Assembly (NCBI GenBank): GCA_039930045.1
Contig: JBDSQB010000005.1
Location: 62,001-126,000, forward strand
Reading direction: 5' to 3'
DNA: 64,000 nucleotides
DNA from: Chthoniobacterales bacterium
Lineage (GTDB): Bacteria > Verrucomicrobiota > Verrucomicrobiia > Chthoniobacterales > DASVRZ01
The translations under genes were made by a program, and so were the position numbers. Under the pieces are notes generated by a model that saw nothing but the letters and a program-made list of their open reading frames with translations, was not told the origin of the DNA and did no database searches. Positions 44,492-52,432 of the stretch are shown here, piece after piece; the stretch's first letter is position 1; the number at the start of each line of letters is the position of its first letter.

Positions 44492-45289
44492 TTGCTTGAT
44501 GGTGAAGGTGTGGTGAGCCTCCCTCCTGTGGAAAAAAATTCGGATTCCTTGACGCGCGGGCTTGAAATCCTGCAGAACCTTGCCGTTTGCGGATCTTCGC
44601 TCGGTCTCACCCAGCTGGCGAAGAACATGGAATTGCCGAAATCCACCACACACCGGCTACTGAATATCCTCCGGGATCTGGGACTCATAGAGCAACACTC
44701 AAGGACTCTGCGATACTCCGCCAGTGCGCGGTTGTTTGCCTTGATGTATGGATGGACCCATCATTTCGGGCCGAATGCACTTCTCCATCAAGTGGTGCGT
44801 GACTCTGCGGCCGTTTATTCGGCAACGGTATATCTCTGCATGCTCGCGGATCGATCGACCCACGTAATTTCTGCGGCTGGGTTTCTGGGCGACACGGCGG
44901 CGCTCGGTTCGACCACACCGGTGTATGCGTCTTCGGCGGGGAAGATTCTAGTGGCTAATCGTCCGGAACCCGAGTGGGAAAATTATGCGCCTGCCAATAC
45001 GGATCTTCGGCTGACCGAGAAAACCAATCTCGATCCGCAATGTTTCTATCGTGAGTTGCGGATCGCTAGAAAAGAAGGCGTCGCGTGGAATCTCGCCGAG
45101 TCTGCAGATGCGATTGTCTCTGCGGCTGCACCTGTCCAGGAGCTTCTTTATGAACCGAGATTGGCGGTAGCTTTGGTAATTTCGGAACTCGATTTTACCG
45201 TGCAGACGCGAGTTAAAATGGCGCGGGATGTAAAAGCCATTGCAATGAAAATTTCGCGTATCCTCCGCAGGCAGGATGACGTCGCTTAG
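44492..45289 (+). CDS. IclR-family transcription regulator
   Basis: 265 residues from TTG at 44492, with GGAAG 5 bases before it; GTG codons at 44510 and 44513 are alternatives. An N-terminal winged helix-turn-helix has SLTRGLEILQNLAVCGSSLG and the recognition helix ELPKSTTHRLLNILRDLGLIE. The C-terminal ligand domain includes VYASSAGKILVANRPEPEW and REGVAWN/LAESADAIVSAAAPV-type segments (here KEGVAWNLAESADAI). IclR proteins act on catabolic operons, as repressors or activators, with small carbon compounds as ligands. The neighbours suggest a sugar-derived ligand. A palindrome shared with two other promoters lies just upstream. Confidence 0.92.
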   Translation: MLDGEGVVSLPPVEKNSDSLTRGLEILQNLAVCGSSLGLTQLAKNMELPKSTTHRLLNILRDLGLIEQHSRTLRYSASARLFALMYGWTHHFGPNALLHQVVRDSAAVYSATVYLCMLADRSTHVISAAGFLGDTAALGSTTPVYASSAGKILVANRPEPEWENYAPANTDLRLTEKTNLDPQCFYRELRIARKEGVAWNLAESADAIVSAAAPVQELLYEPRLAVALVISELDFTVQTRVKMARDVKAIAMKISRILRRQDDVA

Positions 45290-45930
45290 GGCGCAATCTT
45301 CAGAAAGGGGGCGGAATTAGGGTCGGATTGATCTGCAGAGTGAAAAACGAAGGCGTTTTGCAGCTCATCTTCGTTAGGAAGAGCATCGCCATCTTTTCGA
45401 GCCACCAGCTTCAATGCGACAAACGAGCTTTTCTTTGCCTGAGATTTCACAAAGGCAGTCACATCGATCTCCTGATAGGCGGCCGGTGAACGCCCGGTCA
45501 GACATCCCTTTTCCAAGAGTTCGCCGCTAGAATAATCCTCTTGTCCTGCGCCAATCGCATCGTGACCTGGCAGGCCATATAGATCGAGTTCCCAGTCTTT
45601 TACGTTGCTTTTCGAAAGGAGGCTTACATTCAAGGTAATCTGTTTTGCATCGACGATGGCTTTGCGATTTTCATCCGTGAGGAGGAATGGCAAAAATACT
45701 TGCGAGGAGTTCTTGTCTGGCGCTGTTTCGCCAGCTACGAGAATCGCCGCCTCTACACCGCCAAATTTGGCTTCCCCTAGAAGGTTTACGTCTCGAGCAA
45801 TCCCGTTGAAATCGCGATCTATAAAGACGGTGGTTTCGGCAGTAGCGTGAACCAAAGCCAGAGAAGAATAGGACAAAAAACAGCAGATGAGAAATGAGAG
45901 TCTCATCAAGAGAGATTGTGGGGTTTCCAT
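45286..45930 (-). CDS. Exported CBM96/DNRLRE-like protein
   Basis: 214 residues from ATG at 45930, or 206 from ATG at 45906. A signal peptide (MRLSFLICCFLSYSSLALVHA) precedes a single beta-sandwich: TVFIDRDFNGIARDVNLLG, then KQITLNVSLLSKSNVKDWEL, then YQEIDVTAFVKSQAKKSSFVALKLVAR and FVFHSADQSDPNSAPFLKI. The ending and the 'VTAFV...ALKL' strand match DNRLRE/CBM96-type carbohydrate-binding domains. No catalytic residues are seen. The gene converges with and overlaps the IclR gene by 4 bases. Its promoter faces the mannosidase gene across the best palindrome, so it may be co-regulated. Confidence 0.65.
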   Translation of the reverse strand: METPQSLLMRLSFLICCFLSYSSLALVHATAETTVFIDRDFNGIARDVNLLGEAKFGGVEAAILVAGETAPDKNSSQVFLPFLLTDENRKAIVDAKQITLNVSLLSKSNVKDWELDLYGLPGHDAIGAGQEDYSSGELLEKGCLTGRSPAAYQEIDVTAFVKSQAKKSSFVALKLVARKDGDALPNEDELQNAFVFHSADQSDPNSAPFLKIAP

Positions 45931-46023
45931 ATATTCCCAACCATTGTGGGCAGTAGAAATGATTTCATAGGACGGTCATACCACGCGAAGATGGTCTCTC
46001 AAGGCGGCGGAATGAGATCGCAG

Positions 46024-46053
46024 CGATTGAGTTCACCTAATGGAACTCAATCG
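46024..46053. promoter_or_regulatory. Shared palindrome, copy 3: perfect 11-bp inverted repeat
   Basis: CGATTGAGTTC (46024-46034), 8-base centre ACCTAATG, and GAACTCAATCG (46043-46053): a perfect inverted repeat. It shares its left arm and centre with copy 2. It lies 93 bases from the CBM-like gene start and 87 bases from the mannosidase GTG, between the two divergent genes. Confidence 0.72.
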
Positions 46054-46140
46054 AGTGGGGCTTAGTTATGGGGTTGACCAAAAATAGCGCAGGCGGGAAC
46101 GTGCCGACTCAAGACGGTCCTACCACTTTTATCTATTTTC

Positions 46141-48579
46141 GTGACGACTCCACCGCGGCTCATTTTTCACCTCCTCCCCAATGCCCACCTTGATCCAGTC
46201 TGGCTGTGGGATTGGCGCGAGGGACTGAATGAAGGGCTAACGACGGTGACCACAATCCTGGATTTGATGGATGAAGCCCCCGAGCTGACGTTCATCCGCG
46301 GCGAATCGTCGATTTATCAGCATATCCAAACGACTGCGCCGAAGGTGTTTGCGCGGATCCTGGCGATGATTGAAGCCGGACGCTGGGATGTGGTTGGCGG
46401 CACGTATGTGCAGCCGGATTCAAATTTGAGCTCGACGGAGACACTCTGCCGTCAGTTTGAGAAAGGTCTGGCTTATTTCGACAAGGAATTGGGCGTTCGT
46501 CCGCGAATTAGTTGGCAGGCAGATAGTTTCGGGCACGCACCCGGCTGGCCAAATGTTTTACGCAGTTTCGGGATGGAGGGTTTCACTTTTACCCGTCCGC
46601 AACAGGCCCAGTTTGCCCTGCCATCCCCGGCATTTTGGTGGGAATGCGACCATGACGACCGGCTGCTTTGTTACCGGCAGCATTACAAATGGTATTGCTC
46701 CGAACGCGACAACATGCACGAGGTGCTGGATAAAACGCTCGCCGGAGCGGCATCCCAGCCCGATCGCAATGTGGGCGTCCTCATGGGTCTGGGAAATCAT
46801 GGCGGCGGCCCGTCGCGGCGGAATCTCGCGGATGTGGTTTCGTGGGGAAAACTGCATCCCGAAGTGGAACTACGCTACTCGACGCTGCATCGTTTTTTCG
46901 CCGCCTTGCGGGCGGAAATCGAGGAGACGCAGAGGCCGGTGCCGTCGGTCTCTGGCGATCTCGGTTACTGCCTGCGGGGCTGCTATTCTTCGGTGCAGAA
47001 GTTCAAAAGCTTGTATCGCCACGCCGAAACCAGCCTGATGTCGGCGGAAATCTCGCAGTCGATGATTGGCCATCAGTTGCCAGTCACGCCGCGGCAATCG
47101 CTCGACGAGGCGTGGGACGCGGTGCTTTTCAACAGCTTCCACGACATTTTGCCCGGCTCGAGCATCGAGCGCGCCATGGAAGACCAGATGGCCTGGACCG
47201 GGCTGGCGATTCATCACGCGCAGAAGGCGCAATTTGCCGCGCTGAATGCCCTGGCGGAGCGCGTGGACACTCAGGTTCCGCCGCCCGAAGGTGCGGATCA
47301 GCCGGCGGACGTTCCACTTTTGCTCTGGAACCCTTCCTCAGAACCTTTTTGCGGGCAGGTCGAACTGGAGGCTTCGCTCGATTACCGCCCGATCTGGGAA
47401 TGGCAGCATCGCCGGCTCGAAATGCCCTTTCACGTCCTGGATGAAAACGGCGAACCGCTGCCGTTGCAGGAAATCGAGACGGAACACAATTCGATGGCCG
47501 ATGTGCCGTGGCGGAAACGCGCAGTCGTCGCGTTGGAGGTGCCGGCTTTCGGCTGGCGCGTAGTCCGAATGGGCCTCGCCAAAGAAAAAAATCCTCGCGC
47601 AGATTCCCCGATCAATTGCCGCGCCGAAAGCGGGGATGAACCGTCGATCACGAATGGCGAATGGAGCGTGGCCGTGACTGATGAAAGCCTCGCGATCCGG
47701 CGCCATGGCGGCAATTTTTTCCTCGGCGCGCAGCATTTCCGCATGGCCGTGATGGAAGATCCGTGGGGTTCCTGGGGTGGCATGAAGGAAGAGCCGGATT
47801 CCTATCAACTGGATCAGGTCCGCGAGGAATGGAAAATCACCGCCAGCGAGATCGTCGAAAGCGGACCCGAAAGAGCGAGTCTCTGGACGCGCTGGGAGGG
47901 CGCGCATTCGTGGGCGGAACTGACCTTTTTCGTCGCGCGCGACACTCCCGGCGTGAAGGTCCACGGACGTTTGCTTTGGAACGAACGCAGCGCCCGTCTG
48001 CAACTCATTCTGCCTTCGACCGGCCCGGCAAAATGTGACGTGCCAGGCAGCGTGGCCGTTCGCCAGCAACGTGGGCAGGTGCCGGTGGGACGCTGGTTTC
48101 AGCGGCAAAACAGCGACGGAGGTGTCGTCGGAATCGCCAGCGACGTATTGAGCGACGCGGATTTTTTAGAAAATGAAACGCGCCTGACGCTGGCCCGCGC
48201 CTCGCGTTACGCGGACGATCAAAAAACCGGACCGACCGAACGCCGGACCGCACCGGCGGTTGATTGCGGCGAACTGAAATTTCGCCTCAACCTATATGCG
48301 GATGGAGTCACCGGGGACCAGGCCGCGCATCAGCTGTTGAATCCGCTAGCGGTGCTCGCCGTCACTCCCGGACCGGGCGATCTGCCGAGGCAGGGTTCTT
48401 TCGGTTCATTGCAGCCCGCTGGCGTGCGACTGCTCTCCGTCCAGAAGGTGGACGGTCACTTGCACATCCGGGTGCAAAATCGCAACGCCAGATCGGCTGA
48501 AACGACTTTCCAACTCGGCGGCGTGACCCATTCGCTCGGGCTACTCGGACCGCAACAGATCGTCACTCGATCCATCTAA
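46141..48579 (+). CDS. GH38 family alpha-mannosidase
   Basis: 812 residues from GTG at 46141. The zinc-binding HLDPVWLWDW block has H16 and D18, the nucleophile is D128 in SWQADSFGHAPGWPNVL, and further metal and substrate contacts lie in MGLGNHGGGPSRRNL. The order and length fit GH38: barrel, three-helix bundle, then beta domains from about residue 400. There is no signal peptide, so it works in the cytoplasm on imported mannosides, consistent with the symporter gene 18 bases downstream. Closely related enzymes can act on other alpha-linked sugars. The shared palindrome upstream suggests control by the IclR protein. Confidence 0.92.
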   Translation: MTTPPRLIFHLLPNAHLDPVWLWDWREGLNEGLTTVTTILDLMDEAPELTFIRGESSIYQHIQTTAPKVFARILAMIEAGRWDVVGGTYVQPDSNLSSTETLCRQFEKGLAYFDKELGVRPRISWQADSFGHAPGWPNVLRSFGMEGFTFTRPQQAQFALPSPAFWWECDHDDRLLCYRQHYKWYCSERDNMHEVLDKTLAGAASQPDRNVGVLMGLGNHGGGPSRRNLADVVSWGKLHPEVELRYSTLHRFFAALRAEIEETQRPVPSVSGDLGYCLRGCYSSVQKFKSLYRHAETSLMSAEISQSMIGHQLPVTPRQSLDEAWDAVLFNSFHDILPGSSIERAMEDQMAWTGLAIHHAQKAQFAALNALAERVDTQVPPPEGADQPADVPLLLWNPSSEPFCGQVELEASLDYRPIWEWQHRRLEMPFHVLDENGEPLPLQEIETEHNSMADVPWRKRAVVALEVPAFGWRVVRMGLAKEKNPRADSPINCRAESGDEPSITNGEWSVAVTDESLAIRRHGGNFFLGAQHFRMAVMEDPWGSWGGMKEEPDSYQLDQVREEWKITASEIVESGPERASLWTRWEGAHSWAELTFFVARDTPGVKVHGRLLWNERSARLQLILPSTGPAKCDVPGSVAVRQQRGQVPVGRWFQRQNSDGGVVGIASDVLSDADFLENETRLTLARASRYADDQKTGPTERRTAPAVDCGELKFRLNLYADGVTGDQAAHQLLNPLAVLAVTPGPGDLPRQGSFGSLQPAGVRLLSVQKVDGHLHIRVQNRNARSAETTFQLGGVTHSLGLLGPQQIVTRSI

Positions 48580-48597
48580 AACCCTTCCCTCCCGAAC

Positions 48598-50595
48598 ATG
48601 CATCTCGTTGACTGGCTCCTCGTCGCGCTGCCGCTTGTATTCGTGATGGGCATCGCCATTTATACCCAGCGACAAATGAAAAGCGTCGCGGATTTCATGT
48701 CTGGCGGACGCATGGCCGGTCCTTATCTACTCGCGGTGGCCTCGGGTGAATTGCAGGCCGGAGCGGTAGTCTTCGTGGCCGGGTTTGAACAAATTGCCCA
48801 GGCGGGATTTACCACTTTGTGGTGGAGTTGGATGAGTATCCCGGCTGGATTGATTACCACGATTTTCGGTTTTGTTTATTACCGGTTTCGCGAAACGCGG
48901 GCGATGACGCTCTCCCAATTTTTTGAACTGCGTTACAGTAAATCGTTTCGCATTTTCACCGGCTGCCTCGGGTTTTTTGCCGGCATCGTGAACTTTGGCA
49001 TCATCCCCGCCGTGGGTGCCCGTTGCATGATCTATTTTTTCGGCCTGCCGGCCAAACTGACAGTCCTTTCCTTCACGTTTCCGACTTACATCCTTCTCAT
49101 GGCGGTGCTGCTCTCGATCGCGCTCTTTATGGCGCTGGCGGGCGGCTTGCTCACCGTCATGATCACCGATTGTGTGGAGGGAATGGTCTCCCAAATCTTC
49201 TATTTGATCATCATCGTCGCGTTGCTGACCATGTTTAGCTGGAACCAGATCAGCGAAGTCCTGCTGGATCGTTTGCCGACGCAATCGATGGTCAATCCCT
49301 TCGATTCGAAGGGGAACAAGGATTTCAACGGCTGGATAATTCTCATCGGCATGCTGGTGAACATTTACAGCACCGGCGCCTGGCAGAATTCGAGCGGGTA
49401 CAGATCGGCGGCGATCACCCCGCACGCCGCAGTGATGGGCGGCATCCTCGGCCGCTGGCGGGAAAGCGGAAAATGGGCGGTCATGATCCTCCTTGCCGTC
49501 TGTGCGATTACTTTTCTGAAACACCCGGATTTCGCCGCCCAAGCCGCGGCAGTACATGCCGAAGTTTCGCAAATCGACAGCCCTCAGATCCAAAAGCAGA
49601 TGGAGGTTCCGGTCTCTCTCTCTCATCTGCTGCCCATCGGGATCAAGGGAATCCTTTGCGCCGTTTTGCTGATGGGTATTTTTGGCGGCGACGCCACGCA
49701 TTTACATTCTTGGGGCGGCATTTTTGTGCAGGACGTGTTAGTGCCCTTGCGGAAAAAACCCTTCGGCCCGGAGCAACATATTCGAGTTCTGCGCTGGTCC
49801 ATCGTTGGCGTGGCGGTGTTTGCTTTTCTCTTCGGGGCGCTCTTTCAGCAGACGGAATACATTTCCATGTGGTGGTCGGTCACCATGGCCATCTACGTCG
49901 GAGGCGCCGGAGCGGCGATCATCGGCGGACTTTATTGGAAAAAAGGGACCACCACCGGCGCGTGGACGGCCCTGATCGCCGGTTCGTCGCTGTCGGTCAC
50001 CGGCATCCTCCTGCGGCAGATTTACGGCAACGCTTTTCCGCTCAACGGCGTTGAGATTTCCTTCTACGTCACCCTGCTGGCCATCGCGCTCTACGTCGGA
50101 ATCTCCCTCCTGACGAACCGCGAGGATTACAACATGGACCGGATGCTGCATCGCGGTAAATACGCCGCCGTGATCGAAAAGGTCGGTGACGAAATGGAGG
50201 CCATCGTTCCAGCGGAAAAAAAGTTCACATGGGGACGGATCATTGGCTTCGACGAGAATTTTTCGCGCAGCGACAAATGGATCACCGGCAGCGTCTTTGC
50301 CTGGGGCATGGTCTGGTTTTCCCTGTCAATCATCGGCACCATTTGGAACCTGATCGCTCCGTGGCCGGTCTCGTTCTGGACGCAATTCTGGAGGGTGTCC
50401 GGTATCGGCATTCCCATCGTGATCTCCGTCGTCACGGGCATTTGGTTTACCTGGGGCGGTGTGCGCGACATCAAAAGCCTCTTCCAACGGCTGAAAGCCC
50501 AGCGCATCAATCACCTCGACGACGGCACCGTGGTCAACAACATGAATCTCGATGAGACCACCGCGATTCGCGAAATTCCGCAGTCGAAGAAGTGA
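48598..50595 (+). CDS. Sodium:solute symporter family transporter
   Basis: 665 residues with about 14-15 hydrophobic helices, starting WLLVALPLVFVMGIAIYTQR. The SSS family shows in the early strings SVADFMSGGRMAGPYLLAVA, the GLLTVMITDCVEGMVSQIFYL helix (a D-x-x-Q-type site near the sodium position) and YISMWWSVTMAIYVGGAGAAIIGGLYW. The C-terminal 120 residues include cytoplasmic loops and two more helices. It probably imports a sugar or glycoside with sodium. It is co-transcribed with the GH38 gene, which suggests uptake of the mannosidase substrate. Confidence 0.9.
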   Translation: MHLVDWLLVALPLVFVMGIAIYTQRQMKSVADFMSGGRMAGPYLLAVASGELQAGAVVFVAGFEQIAQAGFTTLWWSWMSIPAGLITTIFGFVYYRFRETRAMTLSQFFELRYSKSFRIFTGCLGFFAGIVNFGIIPAVGARCMIYFFGLPAKLTVLSFTFPTYILLMAVLLSIALFMALAGGLLTVMITDCVEGMVSQIFYLIIIVALLTMFSWNQISEVLLDRLPTQSMVNPFDSKGNKDFNGWIILIGMLVNIYSTGAWQNSSGYRSAAITPHAAVMGGILGRWRESGKWAVMILLAVCAITFLKHPDFAAQAAAVHAEVSQIDSPQIQKQMEVPVSLSHLLPIGIKGILCAVLLMGIFGGDATHLHSWGGIFVQDVLVPLRKKPFGPEQHIRVLRWSIVGVAVFAFLFGALFQQTEYISMWWSVTMAIYVGGAGAAIIGGLYWKKGTTTGAWTALIAGSSLSVTGILLRQIYGNAFPLNGVEISFYVTLLAIALYVGISLLTNREDYNMDRMLHRGKYAAVIEKVGDEMEAIVPAEKKFTWGRIIGFDENFSRSDKWITGSVFAWGMVWFSLSIIGTIWNLIAPWPVSFWTQFWRVSGIGIPIVISVVTGIWFTWGGVRDIKSLFQRLKAQRINHLDDGTVVNNMNLDETTAIREIPQSKK

Positions 50596-50758
50596 GTTCC
50601 ATTTCCACGCTGCCAACCTGACGCGGCAATAAATCTCCCGCGACTTTACCACAGTGTTTGGCGCGAAACTAAACGAGCGAAAGTCGACCACATTCATTCG
50701 CCGTCTGGACGGATTACTTCCGTGGCTGCCCCTCTTAGTCGTGTTTAGATCGCGAGGA

Positions 50759-52375
50759 TCATTGTACGGGAACTGGGATCACGCGTACACCGTCGGCGAC
50801 GACATATCCGTTGGTTCCATTGGTGCGAAACTTCACTTCGGCGTTGGCGGGAGCGAGGGTGTAGGTGCCGAGAAGGTTCCAGCTGTTGCTATTAGTCTGC
50901 TGATTGACGGTCACTGTGGACACTGAGCCATTCGAGGTAACGATATCGACCGGCACGTTAGTCGCGCGATTGATTTCGGCCGGCCAACGGGCGTAAACCA
51001 GATAGCTGTCAGTCGCGGGCAGGGCAGGCTTGAAGGAGAAGCTCTTGGTGCCTTTGCCGGTGTTGCCGTCGTGAACGTAGTTGGTGCCCAGATAGCCTGG
51101 AGTACCGGTGGAGGGCGACCAGGTGCCGACGATGGTCACGGCGGCATCGGTGTTGTCCACGGTGGTCCCGACGGCTGGTAGCAGGCTCACAGCATCGGCA
51201 ATCACATAGCCATTGGTGCCGGTGGTGCGAATTGTAATTTCGGCAGTGGCGGCGGAAAAGTTATAGTAGCCGAGGAGATTCCAAGTAGAGCCGTTGAGTT
51301 GCTGATTAACGGTGACAGTCGAGGTGCCGGAGGTGGTGACGATGTCGATGGGAACATTGGTCGCGCGATTGGGAGTGGCCACCCAGCGGGCGAAGACGAG
51401 GCAATCGCCGTCCGCCGGTAGCGTCGGCAGGAAGGCGAAGGACTTGGTGCCTTTATCGATGTTATTATCGTGGTGATAATTCGTGCCGTAGTAACCAGGC
51501 GAGGCGGTGGAGGCGAACCAACTACCAGTGAGGAAGACATCGGCGGTTTGGGCGTTGTCCACCGTTATCGCTTCGGGATCGAGTACGGACTTGATGGCGT
51601 TAAAATATACCGTGGCGAGATGTTCTTCACCGACAAGATTGGGATGAATGCCGTCGTAGCGGGCGTTGGCCGGCAGGTTGGAGTTAATATCTGCCAGCAC
51701 GACCCGCGAGGCGGGCGTGTTTTTCGAAGTGACTACGCCGGAGATCGCGGTGTTGAAGCTGGCGCAGGCCGTCTCGTGATTGATGAATACCATGATGTTG
51801 GACAGGATGATTGTGATGTTAGCATTCGATGCCCGGAGCTTGTCGATGACGCTATTTAGCTGCGAGGTATAAGTGGCAGTGGAGATATTGTTCGCGTCGT
51901 TTGTGCCGATATTCAGGACAACTAGATCCGGTTTGTCGGTGGCGGACAAGCCGGCCAGCCAGGTATTAATGTTCTGGTCTAAATAGAGAGTGGTCTTTCC
52001 CCAGTGACCTTCGTGATCGCGATCAAAAGTCGTCGAGTAGTTCGGATAATTCGCCGCGCTTGGCGTTGGGGTAGTCGGGCTGGTGACGTTGAGGGAACCG
52101 ACCATGTTCACCGCGTAGCCAGCATTCTTAAGTTTGAAATAAAGGGCGTAGCGGTAGGACGCATAATAAGTGCTGCCGATACTGCTTTTCCCACCTTGCG
52201 TGATGGAGTCGCCCAGCGGCATGATATTGATAGCCGCCTGCGCGGGGTCGGCGCAAAGAATGGCGAAGATGAAGCCGAATAAAGCCACGATCGATCGGAT
52301 AAATGCAGGTTGAAACGCGGTGAGACGTGGCAATGATTGTTGATCTAGGTTCATAGTCTTGGGGGGTAGGTTCAT
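50759..52375 (-). CDS. Exported SGNH hydrolase with two golvesin-like C-terminal domains
   Basis: 538 residues; a start at 52354 is also possible. A signal peptide ends near PAQA. The SGNH/GDSL esterase domain (about 48-265) has the nucleophile S57 in PLGDSITQGG, block III LVVLNIGTNDANN and block V YDGIHPNLVGEEH. Two similar modules of about 125 residues follow, each with VDN, GxxGTNYxHDxNxxKGTKSF, NRATNVPxDIV, TVNQQ, W(N)LLG and GTNGYVxADxV. These match the golvesin C-terminal/xanthan-lyase-type binding domain. It probably deacetylates or de-esterifies an extracellular polysaccharide to which the C-terminal modules bind. Almost the same parts recur in the adjacent larger gene. Confidence 0.82.
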   Translation of the reverse strand: MNLPPKTMNLDQQSLPRLTAFQPAFIRSIVALFGFIFAILCADPAQAAINIMPLGDSITQGGKSSIGSTYYASYRYALYFKLKNAGYAVNMVGSLNVTSPTTPTPSAANYPNYSTTFDRDHEGHWGKTTLYLDQNINTWLAGLSATDKPDLVVLNIGTNDANNISTATYTSQLNSVIDKLRASNANITIILSNIMVFINHETACASFNTAISGVVTSKNTPASRVVLADINSNLPANARYDGIHPNLVGEEHLATVYFNAIKSVLDPEAITVDNAQTADVFLTGSWFASTASPGYYGTNYHHDNNIDKGTKSFAFLPTLPADGDCLVFARWVATPNRATNVPIDIVTTSGTSTVTVNQQLNGSTWNLLGYYNFSAATAEITIRTTGTNGYVIADAVSLLPAVGTTVDNTDAAVTIVGTWSPSTGTPGYLGTNYVHDGNTGKGTKSFSFKPALPATDSYLVYARWPAEINRATNVPVDIVTSNGSVSTVTVNQQTNSNSWNLLGTYTLAPANAEVKFRTNGTNGYVVADGVRVIPVPVQ

Positions 52376-52432
52376 GGTTTTTGGGGGCTTTGGAGTTAGG
52401 TTTGTATGATTGTTGATTGAGTCGTTGCCTGT

